A stretch of 64,000 bases of DNA from the NCBI RefSeq assembly GCF_038433465.1, contig NZ_JAESVF010000001.1, positions 682,001 to 746,000 on the forward strand, in the 5' to 3' direction. A program made the translations under genes and the position numbers. The notes below the pieces were generated by a model that saw only the letters and a program-made list of their open reading frames with translations, did no database searches and had not been told where the DNA came from. Positions within the stretch are counted from its first letter, which is position 1; the number at the start of each line of letters is the position of its first letter. Positions 7,224 through 19,700 of this stretch are shown piece by piece. Source of the DNA: Galbibacter sp038433465. Its GTDB lineage: Bacteria; Bacteroidota; Bacteroidia; Flavobacteriales; Flavobacteriaceae.

Positions 7224-8903
7224 TTACTTATCAATTTTTGCCCAACTATCTCTAAGACCAACAGTTTTATTAAAAACTAATTTTTCTGAAGTTGTGTCGG
7301 GGTCGACATTAAAATATCCAATACGTTGGAACTGAAAGTGGTCTCCTACGTTTGCTTCTGCGAGGCTAGGCTCTACATATCCTGTAGTTACTTTTAATGA
7401 ATCTGGATTGATGAACTCTAAAAAGTCTTTTCCTTCTTGGCGGTCTGGCTCAGCTTCTGTAAACAAACGATCGTATTCGCGTACTTCTACTTCTTTAGCA
7501 TGCGGTATAGAAACCCAATGTAATGTTCCTTTAACTTTACGCTTACTTTCTTCAGTACCGCTACCACTTTTACTTAATGGGTCGTATGTACAGTGTACTT
7601 CGGTAATATTTCCTTGCTCGTCTTTAACAACGCTTTCAGCTTTAATGATGTAAGCATTTTTTAAACGTACTTCGCCACCCAATTTTAATCGGAAAAACTT
7701 ACGATTTGCTTCCTCTCTAAAATCTTCTTGCTCGATGTATATTTCTCTTGAAAAAGGAACTTTTCTAAATGTAAGTGTTTCTTCTTCAGGATTATTCTCT
7801 GCATCTACATACTCATCGGTATTTTCTGGATAGTTTGTAATTACTACCTTTAACGGATTGAGTACCGCCATTACGCGCGGTGCTTTTTTATTAAGATCTT
7901 CTCTCACATGAAACTCTAATAAAGAAACATCAATCAAGTTGTCTCTTTTAGCAATTCCAATAGTTTTAGCAAAATTCTTTATGGAATCTGGAGTATACCC
8001 TCTTCTTCTCAAACCAGAAATTGTTGGCATACGTGGGTCATCCCAACCATTTACAATTCCTTCTTCAACAAGGCGTAACAATTTTCTTTTACTCACTACG
8101 GTATGACTCAAATTTCTACGCGCAAACTCACGTTGTTTAGGCTGTACTTTATTTGGGTCTAACACTTGTTCTAAAAACCAATTGTATAACTCTCTGTGCA
8201 TAGCAAACTCTAACGTACAGAAAGAGTGCGAAACTTGTTCGATATAATCGCTTTCACCATGTGTCCAATCGTACATTGGATAAATACACCAATCGGTATT
8301 TGTTCGGTGATGTGCTTTGTGTAAAATACGATACATAATTGGGTCGCGCATTAACATATTTGATGAACTCATATCGATTTTAGCACGAAGTACATGTGCA
8401 CCAGCTTCAAATTCACCATTTTTCATACGTTCAAAAAGCGCTAAATTCTCTTCAACACTTCGGTTTCTGTATGGACTATCGGTTCCTGGTGTAGTTGGTG
8501 TACCTTTTTGTGTAGCTATTTCTTCGGAAGTTTGACTATCAACATAGGCTTTTCCGTTTTTTATAAATTCTACTGCCCAGTCGTATAACTGCTGAAAATA
8601 ATCAGATGCGTAACGTTCTTCTTCCCATTTATAGCCTAACCATTCAACATCACGCTTAATGGCATCAACGTATTCTTGCTCTTCTTTTGCTGGGTTGGTA
8701 TCGTCAAACCTAAGATTCACAGGAGCATTATATTTTTCACCCAAGCCAAAGTTTAAACAGATAGAACTTGCGTGTCCTATGTGTAAATAACCGTTTGGTT
8801 CTGGTGGAAAACGAAAACGTAGCTTTTCTTTATCAAAGCCTTCTTTTAAATCGTCTTCAATGATATGCTCAATAAAATTTAATGATTTTTCTTCTTCTGC
8901 CAT
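7224..8903 (-). CDS. glnS: Glutaminyl-tRNA synthetase
   Basis: A 559-residue class I synthetase that charges tRNA-Gln. The HIGH motif is in FPPEPNGYLHIGHASS and the KMSKS-type loop is VVSKRKL. GDHFQFQRIGYFNVD near the C-terminus belongs to the anticodon-binding beta-barrels that distinguish GlnRS from GltX. A -7 box at 8926-8933 and a terminator at 7163-7198 make it a single-gene unit. Presence of GlnS suggests the Glu-tRNA-Gln amidotransferase route is not needed for glutamine. Confidence 0.96.
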   Translation of the reverse strand: MAEEEKSLNFIEHIIEDDLKEGFDKEKLRFRFPPEPNGYLHIGHASSICLNFGLGEKYNAPVNLRFDDTNPAKEEQEYVDAIKRDVEWLGYKWEEERYASDYFQQLYDWAVEFIKNGKAYVDSQTSEEIATQKGTPTTPGTDSPYRNRSVEENLALFERMKNGEFEAGAHVLRAKIDMSSSNMLMRDPIMYRILHKAHHRTNTDWCIYPMYDWTHGESDYIEQVSHSFCTLEFAMHRELYNWFLEQVLDPNKVQPKQREFARRNLSHTVVSKRKLLRLVEEGIVNGWDDPRMPTISGLRRRGYTPDSIKNFAKTIGIAKRDNLIDVSLLEFHVREDLNKKAPRVMAVLNPLKVVITNYPENTDEYVDAENNPEEETLTFRKVPFSREIYIEQEDFREEANRKFFRLKLGGEVRLKNAYIIKAESVVKDEQGNITEVHCTYDPLSKSGSGTEESKRKVKGTLHWVSIPHAKEVEVREYDRLFTEAEPDRQEGKDFLEFINPDSLKVTTGYVEPSLAEANVGDHFQFQRIGYFNVDPDTTSEKLVFNKTVGLRDSWAKIDK

Positions 8904-8925
8904 GTTATATATTAACTTATACCTG

Positions 8926-8933
8926 CAAAATTA
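8926..8933 (-). promoter_or_regulatory. -7 box of glnS
   Basis: On the minus strand the sequence reads TAATTTTG, matching TAnnTTTG, 23 bases before the glnS ATG (8903). Confidence 0.5.
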
Positions 8934-9336
8934 CGTATTTTTTATAGTGTTTTTTAATGTTAGCACGAATAATGTGTTGTAATCTGCTTATAATTTCTAA
9001 TTAATTCTTACTGTGTTCTCTTTTAATTTGCAAAACGTAATTTTCTTACAATTTTTCTTCTGAATTTTTTTACTTTTTCACTCTATATTTTCTACTGAAA
9101 GTAATCCGTAAATTCAACTTATTAACAATTTTTCTTTTACTGAAATTGAATTCTACATGTCTTATAATTCCTTGTAAATAAAGTATTTTATATGAAACCA
9201 ATTGGTATATTTAAAATCTAAATTGTGAATAACTTACTTAATTTCAGTCTACACATATAAAAATCTCCATTTCACCACAAAAGCTATTCATAGTTTAAAA
9301 ATTCTAATAACTTTGGTTTTGTATTGTATAAAGTTG
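8934..9336. other. AT-rich divergent spacer between glnS and the spr operon
   Basis: About 400 bases with no gene-sized frame that I can support. It contains a perfect 10-bp palindrome ACCAATTGGT (9197-9206) that could be an operator, and a 9-bp inverted repeat (ACTGAAATT near 9142 and AATTTCAGT near 9240) that may be chance. The long upstream spacer in front of a large surface-adhesin operon is a reasonable place for regulation, but nothing here proves it. Confidence 0.3.
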
Positions 9337-9344
9337 TTACTTTG
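9312..9344 (+). promoter_or_regulatory. Probable promoter of the sprCDBF operon
   Basis: TTTG at 9312-9315 and TTACTTTG at 9337-9344 (one base off TAnnTTTG) are 21 bases apart, within the Bacteroidota -33/-7 spacing. The predicted transcript start near 9350 gives a leader of about 20 nt before the ATG at 9372. Confidence 0.45.
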
Positions 9345-9371
9345 TGATTGCCCAAATTAAAACATGAACGT

Positions 9372-11561
9372 ATGAATAGAACTTTACCCAAAAAATCTAT
9401 TCGTCTTTGCCTATTGTCGCTTCTACTTGGAGCTACCAGTATGCATGCGCAAGATTTAAAAAAACCTGTCTTAGGGTTTTCAGATGCTTGTGCTTCAAAA
9501 GACTTCAATAGTTTTTCCGTACAATTCAAGTGGGATCCTACGCCAATCGTAGCATCCGACAACCAGTTCGTTCTTGAACTTTCTGATGCTCAAGGCAATT
9601 TCTCTTCCCCAACAACACTTACAACACTTTCAGACAAGAACACAGTTTTCGATTTTACCTTCAATTTTAAAATGCCCGAAGAAGTTCGAGGCGAAAACTA
9701 TAAAGTACGCGTGCGTAGTACTAGTCCAGCTAAAACGAGCCCTAGTAGCGATCCGTTCGGAGCATATTACCTTACTGTGCAAGAGCCTTTGGTAGTGAAT
9801 AATTTTGAAGAAGCATCGGTTTGTGAAGCAACAACCGTATACCTCGAAGTTGATAATTATCCAAACGAAACTGCTTATAATTGGTATAAAGACATGGCAT
9901 TAATTCCTGGAGAACACGGCCCTTCGATTGAGGTTGCCGAGCCTGGAATTTATTTTGCTGAAATAGATTACGGTAGTTATTGTTCCACTTCTACAGCTTC
10001 AAATTTGGTGGAAGTTTATATTGAAAACTCTTTAGGAGTTGAATTGATTGGAGCAAAAAAAGTATCGCTTTGTGAAGACCAAACATATACGTTAACTACC
10101 GACCTTGTTGATGAAACCGTGACATATGCTTGGTATAAAGACGATGTTTTAATTGAAAAAAATAATAGCAATACGCTTGAAGTTAAAGGAAGCGACCCTG
10201 GTTTTGCAGGCGATTATTATGTTGAAATTGAGCGTCCTGGAGGATGTAAAGAAAAGACTTCAACCGTACAAATTGAAGCTGGCGGTTTTGATTTAGATTT
10301 AGTTGCTACCAACGGTACTTTAGTTTTACCACAACAGTCGGTTTTACTTGAGGCGAACACTACCGCTGTGACTCCAACTTTTGAATGGTACAGAAACGGA
10401 ACTTTACTAGCAGGAGAAGCATCGAAAACTCTTGAAGTTTCTGTAATTGGAGATTATTATGTAAAAGTTACGCAAGATGATGGATGTACGGCTAGCAAAA
10501 CTTCAAAAGCTATTTCGGTTACGGAGCCTTCTGCGTATACAGCTACCATTACAGCACCAAATTATACCGCATGCGATGCGAGTTCTGTAACCTTAGAATT
10601 AACTGAAGTTGCAACCACAAACGCAGATGGAAGTCCGTATGTGCTAACTGATGAAGCTTTAGAAAACGCAAAATACCAATGGGTATATAATCAAAAAGAG
10701 CTTGCTGGCGAAACAGCAGAAACACTAACAATAGCAAAGGCTTCGCTGAACGGAAATTACCTTTTAAAAATTTCTTTGGAAGGAGGAAAGGAAGTTTCTT
10801 CAAACGCTTTCGAAGTAAAATTAGGACTTTCAGAAATGCCTGTGTTAACTGCATCTGGAAATGTAACTTGTGATAATGGAAACATGATCGAGATTACTTC
10901 TTCAGTAAAAAATAGCGAATACCAATACACATGGTACCGCAATAATGTTGCTTTAACAGAAACTTCTGCTACTTTTGCAACCAATTTATCGGGAACCTAC
11001 GAATTGGAGGTTTCGGCTTACGGTTGTTCTGTGCGTTCAGAAGCATTTGTAATTAACGAATTTGACGATTCGGTAGTTACGATTGATGCGCCTGAAACCA
11101 TTGCAATTCCTGAAGGAGATAGTAAGTTGGTAACAGCTTCTGGTGGTGAATTTTACCAATGGTTTGATAGTGAAAATGAATTGATAAGCAATGCGCCATC
11201 GGTAAATTTATCGGAAGAAGGAGTGTACACACTTTTGGCTTCGGTAGGCGATTGCCAAGTGGTAAAAGAGGTAAAAGTTACGCATGTATTGAGTTTTGTT
11301 GTTCCGAATGTAATTACGCCAAACGGTGACGGATTTAACGATTTATGGATTATTCCAAACTCGTATGCATACCAAAAAGACATAACGATAAATATTTACG
11401 AGCAATCTGGAGTTACAGTGTATTCAACAAACGATTACCAAAACAATTGGCCAGAATCGTCGAGTATTACGTATAGCGGAAGTAGACCGCCAATTTATTA
11501 TTACAAAATAACCAAAGGGAAAGAAACCCTAAAACAAGGAACAATAACTGTTATTAAATAA
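9372..11561 (+). CDS. sprC: SprC-like gliding motility protein, Ig-like repeats and CHU_C tail
   Basis: 729 residues from the ATG at 9372 (the upstream in-frame TTG at 9348 gives no signal peptide at its front). Signal peptide about 1-27 (LLSLLLGATSMHAQ). An Fn3-like region (about 35-135) is followed by six Ig-like repeats of about 80 residues, each with a Y-x-W-Y core and a pair of cysteines. The C-terminal CHU_C domain (about 645-729; VPNVITPNGDGFNDLW) directs export by the type IX system. It is the first gene of the locus, 2 nt before sprD. In Flavobacterium johnsoniae, sprC precedes sprD, sprB and sprF in one operon, and the order here is the same. The name rests on synteny and architecture. 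Confidence 0.85.
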   Translation: MNRTLPKKSIRLCLLSLLLGATSMHAQDLKKPVLGFSDACASKDFNSFSVQFKWDPTPIVASDNQFVLELSDAQGNFSSPTTLTTLSDKNTVFDFTFNFKMPEEVRGENYKVRVRSTSPAKTSPSSDPFGAYYLTVQEPLVVNNFEEASVCEATTVYLEVDNYPNETAYNWYKDMALIPGEHGPSIEVAEPGIYFAEIDYGSYCSTSTASNLVEVYIENSLGVELIGAKKVSLCEDQTYTLTTDLVDETVTYAWYKDDVLIEKNNSNTLEVKGSDPGFAGDYYVEIERPGGCKEKTSTVQIEAGGFDLDLVATNGTLVLPQQSVLLEANTTAVTPTFEWYRNGTLLAGEASKTLEVSVIGDYYVKVTQDDGCTASKTSKAISVTEPSAYTATITAPNYTACDASSVTLELTEVATTNADGSPYVLTDEALENAKYQWVYNQKELAGETAETLTIAKASLNGNYLLKISLEGGKEVSSNAFEVKLGLSEMPVLTASGNVTCDNGNMIEITSSVKNSEYQYTWYRNNVALTETSATFATNLSGTYELEVSAYGCSVRSEAFVINEFDDSVVTIDAPETIAIPEGDSKLVTASGGEFYQWFDSENELISNAPSVNLSEEGVYTLLASVGDCQVVKEVKVTHVLSFVVPNVITPNGDGFNDLWIIPNSYAYQKDITINIYEQSGVTVYSTNDYQNNWPESSSITYSGSRPPIYYYKITKGKETLKQGTITVIK

Positions 11562-11563
11562 CA

Positions 11564-13714
11564 ATGAAACTGAGGTTACTTTACATCTTACTTTTATGTA
11601 CAACCTGCCTATTTGCGCAGGAAGATGTGCCTGTGGCCTCTATCGATATCCCTGCTCAAAACTTATTAAAGTTCAATAGATTTTTAATTAACCCTACTTT
11701 TTCTACCGTAAACGAAGACTATTCGTATTTCAATTTTTATCACAGAAATCAATGGGTGAGTTTCGACGATAATTTTCAAACCTATTTAGGGAGTTATTCA
11801 GGGAGAATAAGCGACCGTTCGGGCTTAGGCTTAAGTGTGTATCACCAACGTTTCGGAACCATTTCGAACTTCGGTGTTATGTCGAATTACGCCTACGGTA
11901 TTCGTCTGTCAGAAAAGAGTAATTTAACTTTCGGTTTTAACCTTTCATACTACAACAGTGGAGTTGATAGAAGCAATATCAATCCGTCACAACCAGACGA
12001 TCCAACTATTGCCGATTTACAAGACGGTTCTTTAATTTCATTTCAGCCAGGTATCAATCTTTCTATCGGAAGTTTTGATGTTGGTATTTATGCTGAAAAT
12101 GCATTCGATTATAATTTTAAAACCAATGAGCCTGTAACCGATTTTCAGGATAAAACTTTTACAGGACATTTAATGTATACCAATCGGTTTAAAAATGGTG
12201 TCGGCATGATGCAAGACGCCAAGCTTACTGCTTTAACACGTGCTAGACGTGTTGGAGATGAAGATGTTAATCTTTCAGGAAGTTTAATTTTAGACATGCC
12301 AAAATTAGGTTGGGTACAAGCTGGTTATGATGATTACTACGGAATTGCTGCCGGTTTAGGATTTAATATTACAAAGCGACTTTCGTTGGGTTACACTATT
12401 GAAAAAGGACTTAGCAATGAAACTTCAAACTTTGGAGTTACACATGAAATAAACTTTGCATACGCATTTCAACCTACGCTAAGTGAGAATAGAGTGTATG
12501 AAGATTTAGAAGAAGACGAAAACTTATTGTTGGTCGAAACCGAATCTCCACAAGACACCATAACCGATAAAGATGCTGAAATTGCCAGATTGCGTAAGCT
12601 TGTTGCTGAAAACAATATGATTATTGATGAAATGATGTTTAAGCAAGACTCCATGGAAGAAGCTCGCAAAAACGATATCAATAAGCGCTTTGCATACATC
12701 ATAAAATATGTAAACGACAACAAAGGTAAAGGCAATGAAGCTGAGGTTAAAGAGCGTGCTGTAGCTATGATGAAAGCTATTGATGAAGATGCATACGCAA
12801 CTGCTCAAACAAAATATAACAATGAGTATAATAATCTAGGAAGTGCAAATCGAACTGCAAATTCAAAAACTGTTTCAGTTAATAAAACAAAGGCATCCCC
12901 TAAGCCAGTTAGCAATTCAAGCGTAAGCTCTGGAAACAGTTTAACAACGCCTACAACGACAACTAACCTAGCCAATGTAGCAAGTGGAGCTTACGTTATT
13001 GCTAATGTTTATCAAAACGAAAAGTATATGCATACTTTTATAGATGACCTTGAAAGTAAAGGAATCGATGCTGATTATTTTACAAAAGGACGTTTAAAAT
13101 ATGTGTATATCAAAAAATACAATACTGTTGCTGAAGCTACCAATGCACAAAAGTCGCAATTCAACGGTACGTATACAGATGAGGTTTGGGTGATGAATGT
13201 TGAAAGCACTACTTCTGATGATGCTACACAAACAACAACAGCAGTCGCTTCAAATGATGAAAATGAAAAACCATCGGGAAGTACATCAAACTCAAAGCAA
13301 GTTGCTATTCCTACTGAGAACGAGACTACTGCTGGCGTAATTTCAGAAATACAATACATTAACGGATTAAGTGAATGTACCGATAGGTATGTTACAAGGA
13401 TATTTCATTCAGATGAGTTAGGATATTCAAATGAAGTGTTAGTAAACGATGAGCAAGAATCGAAGGATGTTCCGTCAGAAGAAAAAGGATACTATGTAAT
13501 TGCCAATGTTTTTTCAGAAGAAAAAAATGCAACTAAATATGTAGATCAATTAAAAGCAGAAGGTATAGATGCGGATATTTTTATTAATCCGAAGAACAAC
13601 TATAACTATGTGTATTTAAATAAGTCAACCGATTGGAACACCGCGCTCCAATGGTATAAAAAGAGTATTAATTATAAGAATGATATATGGATAATGCCTA
13701 TGAAAAATACTTAG
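11564..13714 (+). CDS. sprD: SprD-like protein: PorP/SprF barrel fused to two SPOR-like domains
   Basis: 716 residues. Signal peptide about 1-18 (LLLCTTCLFAQ). Residues about 25-305 are a PorP/SprF-type outer-membrane barrel (RFLINPTFSTVNEDYSYFNFYHRNQW; alternating beta strands). A charged coiled coil follows (about 325-430), then a Ser/Thr/Asn-rich linker and two copies of a 75-residue SPOR-like fold (about 470-550 and 640-716; GAYVIANVY and GYYVIANVF starts, each ending in WVMN or WIMP). SPOR domains typically bind peptidoglycan denuded of peptides. Located between sprC and sprB as in F. johnsoniae, where SprD supports SprB function. Confidence 0.85.
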   Translation: MKLRLLYILLLCTTCLFAQEDVPVASIDIPAQNLLKFNRFLINPTFSTVNEDYSYFNFYHRNQWVSFDDNFQTYLGSYSGRISDRSGLGLSVYHQRFGTISNFGVMSNYAYGIRLSEKSNLTFGFNLSYYNSGVDRSNINPSQPDDPTIADLQDGSLISFQPGINLSIGSFDVGIYAENAFDYNFKTNEPVTDFQDKTFTGHLMYTNRFKNGVGMMQDAKLTALTRARRVGDEDVNLSGSLILDMPKLGWVQAGYDDYYGIAAGLGFNITKRLSLGYTIEKGLSNETSNFGVTHEINFAYAFQPTLSENRVYEDLEEDENLLLVETESPQDTITDKDAEIARLRKLVAENNMIIDEMMFKQDSMEEARKNDINKRFAYIIKYVNDNKGKGNEAEVKERAVAMMKAIDEDAYATAQTKYNNEYNNLGSANRTANSKTVSVNKTKASPKPVSNSSVSSGNSLTTPTTTTNLANVASGAYVIANVYQNEKYMHTFIDDLESKGIDADYFTKGRLKYVYIKKYNTVAEATNAQKSQFNGTYTDEVWVMNVESTTSDDATQTTTAVASNDENEKPSGSTSNSKQVAIPTENETTAGVISEIQYINGLSECTDRYVTRIFHSDELGYSNEVLVNDEQESKDVPSEEKGYYVIANVFSEEKNATKYVDQLKAEGIDADIFINPKNNYNYVYLNKSTDWNTALQWYKKSINYKNDIWIMPMKNT

Positions 13715-13776
13715 GCAACACATAAAAAACATACATAAAATTTAACAATAGTAACAAGTCCCCAAAGCTTAACACT

Positions 13777-16700
13777 ATGAAAAAAAACTACTTTACGCTA
13801 CAGTCGTACACTGTATTTGCATGCATATTCTTTGCATGTATTTCTGCTTTATCTGCTCAGGTTGGTAAAGAATTTCAACAACGCTATACTACAAACATTC
13901 GTGGTGAATTGGTTATGCTTGCTAACAATGTAGTTAGTAAAGATGACAGCTCTATTTCTGCCAATGAAGATTATACAGGAGGTAGCAATAATAATGATGT
14001 TAATGTTGAATATATTGATATTGATAATGATACTTCAACTTTTAGTTCTACTAGTTCCGATTTATCGCTACAGGAGTGTGCTAAAATTAGATATGCAGGT
14101 TTGTATTGGTCGGCAATTTATCCTTTTGATAGAGGAAGCGATGGAAATGCTACTTCGGGTACAGACATTTTAGAATACAAAACAGTAAAACTAGCAGTTC
14201 CAGGTGCAGGTTATGTAGATGTTCCTGCGGATGAAGAGATTTATTACGGAGCACCAACTAACAAATTTTGGGAAACAAGTTATGTGTGCTATGCAGATGT
14301 TACAGATTTAATTACGCCTTTAGAAAATCCAAATGGAAGCTACTTTGTTGGAAATGTACGTGCCACGCAAGGAAGAAAAAATGGTGGATCTGGAGGAGGA
14401 TGGGTTTTATTAATTGTTTATGAAGACCCAAACATGCCTGGAAAATATATTTCTACGTTCGATGGTTATGTAGCGGTTACTGGTACTGTTTCTCAAGAGT
14501 TTAGTTATAGAGGATTCCAAACGATTCCTACAGGACCAGTTAGGGCAAGATTAGGAGTTGGAGCATTAGAAGGGGATAGAAGGTTATCTGGAGATAGAAT
14601 GTCTATCAAAGCAGATGGAAAGTCTAATTTTACAGATTTGTCCAACGATGGTAATCCAATAGATAACTTCTTTAATAGTAATATTACTGTTGATGGATAT
14701 AATGTTACTACCAGAAATACAAAAAGTAGTAATACTCTAGGTTTTGATGCTGATATTTTCAACTTAAATAATCCTTCTAATAATGTAATTGATAATGGAG
14801 AAACTGGAGTTTCTATAAAAGTTTCAACTTCTGGAGATGGTTATGGAGTTTTTTTAAATACCATTTCTATTGATATTATTGAACCAGATGTTAAGCTTAC
14901 CAAAGTTGCTGAAGATATTGATGGGAATGATATAACAGGAGCAGAAGTAGACCTCGGACAGGAAATGTATTATGCTATAAAATTTCAGAATGTAGGAAAC
15001 GACCATGCTGAAGATCTTGTTATTAGAGATGCTTTACCTGCAAATGTTAACATTTTAGAATCCGATATTCAATTACCAGCTTCTATAAATGGTCAAAGTG
15101 TAACTTATACGTATGATCCTGCTACACACTCAGTGTACTTTAATATTCCAGATAATTTTGTAGAGATTGATGATCCAGAGTATGAAATACGTATTAAAGT
15201 TCAAGTTGTAAACAACTGTTACGAGTTAAGAGATGCCTGCTCCAATATTATAGAAAACTTAGCATATGCATCTTATACTGGAGATGTTAATAAAGCGGTT
15301 ATAACAGACGATCCGAGTGTGGCAGATTATGATGCTTGTGATATTGCAATCCCAGGATCTACAAATTTCTTAGCCGATATCGGAGAGTGTATCGTAGATA
15401 CAAAAATTCCGTTATGTGGTGCCACTACCGAGCTTGTTGCAGGTAATGGTTTTGATACGTACCAGTGGTATCGACAAGATGCTTCTGGAAATTATGTTAT
15501 TATTCCAGGGGCAACTAACCAATCGTACTCAACTAGTACTTTCGGGACGTATAAGGTGGTAAAAACTATTCCTGCTCCATGTTCTGCTTTTGATGAGTTT
15601 TTTACGGTTGAACCGAGAACAAACAACCCTGCTAATCCTTTTCAAGATGATGCCGACGAAGTTGTAACTTGTACCAATGATGGTTCTTTGCTTCCGAAGT
15701 TTTTCTTATGCGGAACAAACGACGACAGATTACTTTCAGCAGATAACTTTAACGGAGCTATTTCTTTTGAATGGCAACGTTTAAATGATGGTTGTTCAGA
15801 AGAAAGTATTGAAGACGATTGCCCTACAAGAAGCAACTCTTGTGGATGGACAACCATGAGTACAAGTCAAAATTATACGTTAACTGGGCCAGGAGAATAT
15901 AGATTGGTTGTTACTTACGACGGAGGGTGTTTTACAAGATATCCTTTCAAAGCCTACGAAAACTCCGTAGATCCAACAATTACTTCAGAAAACATTATTT
16001 GTGAGACTTTGGGAAGTATCGATATTTCTGGAGTTTCAACCGATTATGAGTTTGCCGTAGCACTTTCTTCTGTAAATTTCGATCCAAACAATGCTACTTG
16101 GCAAGATATTCCATCTTTCGAAATTAGTAATGCAGGAACTTACAGTGTTTACATCAGACAAGCGGGTATCGAACTAGAAAGTGGCGACAGACAACCTTGT
16201 TTGTTTAAGTTTGAAAACATTGCCATTTCTAACGAAAATTTTGATGTTAATACCTCTATTACCGATCCGTATTGCTTTGGAGATACAGGTTCGATTAATG
16301 TTTCGGTAAACAATGCGCGTGCGTGGTACACTTATACCTTAATTGATAGTAATGACGATGTTGTTGCTGAAGAAAGACAAACCGACGATAACAACCACCA
16401 ATTTTTAGATGTTACCGCTGGAACGTACAAATTAAGAGTAACCACAAAAGATTTTTGTTTAGCTGAAGAAGAAGTAACTCTTACCGCGCCACCAAAATTA
16501 AATTTAACAGCAGTTGTTTCACAAAATGTTAGTTGTAGAGAAGGTAATATTTTGTTAAATGCAACAGGAGGTAAAACGCCTTATAATTATGCAATTTGGA
16601 GTTATGTAGATGTAAATGGAACAGGAGGACCTTTATATTCGGATGTTAAAGACATTCCTGCTGATGCATTTCAAACACGAAATATTTTTGATATATATTT

Positions 16701-19700
16701 AGGAGAACAAGGATCTTACGAATTTATTGTTGTTGATAGAAACAATTGCTATGCAATTTCTAATAAAGTAACGATAGATGTAGATCCTGATATTGAATTT
16801 ACTGTAAACCCTACTGAAGAGACTTGTTTGAATTCAAATGATGGTTCGATATCAATAAACTTATCTAATGCAAATGGATATAATGTTTCATATAGTATTG
16901 ATGGTGTTACTTTTGGAAGTTCATCACAGTTTAACAACTTAGCTCCAGATACATACACAGTTACTGTAAGAGGAGTCAAAGGAAATATAACATGTGATTT
17001 TTCTAAAGATGTAACCATCAACCCTGGAGTTCAAATTTCAGCAACAGCTAGTTTATCTAGTGATTATTCTTGTTTAACAGATGGTGAAATTACATTTTCT
17101 AATGCTACTGGCGGCTCAGGAACTTTTGAATATTCTATTGATGGTGTAAACTGGCAAGATAATCCAGTTTTTGGAGGACTAACAGCAGGAGCTTATACAC
17201 CTAGTTATAGAGATAAAAATAGCATTTCGTGTGTTCAAGAAGCAGGTCAAATTGTAATTGACCCATTAACAAAGCCAACAGATATAAACTTTACCACAAC
17301 CACACCACAGTGTCCTTTGCAAACATCAGATGTTACGCTTTCTGTTGTTGGAGGGGCAGGAGCGATAAACTATACAATTATTGCACCTACAGTTGCAGTT
17401 ACAGACAATGGTAATAACAATGTTTTTAACGGCTTAAAGGCAGGGAATACTTATACCTTCCGAGTTACAGATTCAAAAGGTTGTACGTATGACGAGAATT
17501 TAACCATTCCGTTATCAACTCCTATTGGAGTGGTAGGTCAACGAATTAGTAATGTAAGTTGTGTTGACGGAAAAGATGGAGAGATAAGATATACTGTAAG
17601 CGGATTCATCACTAATTATAATTATACAGTTGTAGATGCTTCAAATACAACTGTAGAAAGTTCATTGGTGGCGCAAACTACTTCAACAATAAATATTACA
17701 GGACTCGAAGCAGGTACGTATACAATTACGGTAACCGATTCAGAAACAGCATGTACAGACACCGATACTGTTATTGTAGAAGAACCTACGTCTCCATTGG
17801 TAATAGGTACGCCAGATGTAACACACGAAAGTTGTTCTTCTTCAGGAACAGTTTTAGGAGCTGTTACTATTTCTGCATCTGGAGGGTGGGGAAGTTACAC
17901 GTATAAACTATTAGATAATACAAACACCTCTATAGCTAGTAATACTTCAGGCTCATTTACAAATCTACCTTCAGGAAGTTATACTATTCAAGTTGAAGAC
18001 GCTAACGGATGTAATACAGAAACAAGTAGTTTTAATATTGATGCTGCTATACCGCCTACACTAAGTATTTCTGCTAATGATGTTTGTTATAATACAACAT
18101 CAGGATTAACATTAACGGCTACTGTTACTTCTGGAGGTTCTGGAGTTTTGAGTTATACATTAAATGGAGAAAGAACAAATACTGTGGGTATTTTTGATAA
18201 GCTGCAGCCAGGAACACATACTATTACAGTAACAGATGGTAAAAATTGTACAGATACAAAATCTATCACCATCAATCCTGAGTTAAAAGTAACAGCTTCA
18301 GCTCAACCTATTTCGTCTTGTGCTTCTGCCACAAATGTTACCATTACAGCTAGCGGTGGAGATGGTAATTATGTATATTCTTTAGTTCCTTCAGGGGATT
18401 CTCCAGGTACGTTTTCATCAACAAACCCAATAGTTGTAGGCGCTGCAGGGACTTACGATATATATGTTAGAGATAAAAATGGAGCTACAGCTTATTGTGA
18501 AGCAAAGTATAGCGTCTCTATTACAAAAGAAGATTCGATTACAATTTCTGCTACTAATACAGAAATTTTATGTAACGGAAATGGTAATGCGTCTCTTACA
18601 GTTACAGCTAATAATGGAAAACCTCCATATAGATATAGTATTAATGGAGGAACTTATCAAGATAGTAATGTTTTTAATAATCTTGCTCCTGGAGCTTATG
18701 TTATTAGCGTAATAGATAGTAATGATTGCACAGAAAGTCTTACTTATATTTTAGAAGAGCCAGACCCATTAAATGCATCAGCTGGAGTTTCTGCTTTAGT
18801 TGGTTGTGATTCAAATGGTGCTGAGGTAAGAATAACAAATCCTCAAGGGGGAACTCCTCCATATGAATATAGCTTTGATGGAGGTTCTACCTATACTTCT
18901 AGCGCTGTAGGGAAATTACCAGCTGGAGATTATACAGTATTTGTTAGAGATTCTAAAGGATGTATTTATGGAATGGATGTCACAGTTGATAATCCACCTT
19001 CGGCTCCAGAATTGCCATTTGTGTTAACCTATAATTGTGATGGGACAGGAAATGTAGTTGTAAATCCATCTATAAGTACATATGATTATACATATAGCTT
19101 AGGGGGCAGTTTAAATACGCCTGCAGATTCAAATGTTTTTACAGGTTTACCTGTAGGGACACATACAATTTCTGTCTCTTATGAAGATACGACACCAACA
19201 ACATATTCAGACCTTTTAAATGAGAACTATGGTGTTGGACAAACTACTACAAGTCCAAACATAAGTTCGGTTTATTGTTATGAACCACAAGTGAGCAACG
19301 TTAATATTGATTGTATGCCTGAAGCATCCAACAATATTAATATTAACGATGGAGAGTATGCGGTTACCTCTAAAATTGTAAGTCCGTTTGGAACATGGGA
19401 TTCTCCAGTAGATCATACTACAGGTGCTAGCGATGGGAGATTCTTGGCAATTAATGTTGGTAGTGTAGCAGGTCAAGGTGGTATAATTTATCAAAAAACT
19501 GTTCAAGATGTAATTCCAAATCAAAATATTATAGTTGAATTATATGCTTATAATTTAATGAGACAAGGAACTTCTGGGCAAGATCCAAATATTGAAGTTC
19601 AACTTGTGGATAAATCGGGTAATGTAATTAATAACTATGTTTCAGGAAATATAGCTAAACATACAAGTACTTCAGATTGGAATAAAATTGAAGTTGCAAT

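Noticed and set aside
9197..9206. Palindrome ACCAATTGGT as an operator of the spr operon
   Set aside because: Only 10 bp in AT-rich DNA and 106 bases from the likely -33 element; mentioned in the spacer entry but not strong enough for a separate claim.
13943..14173. Long alternative frames on both strands inside sprB, sprC and sprD
   Set aside because: Shadows of low-complexity repeat coding sequence; none has a start context or a recognisable protein.
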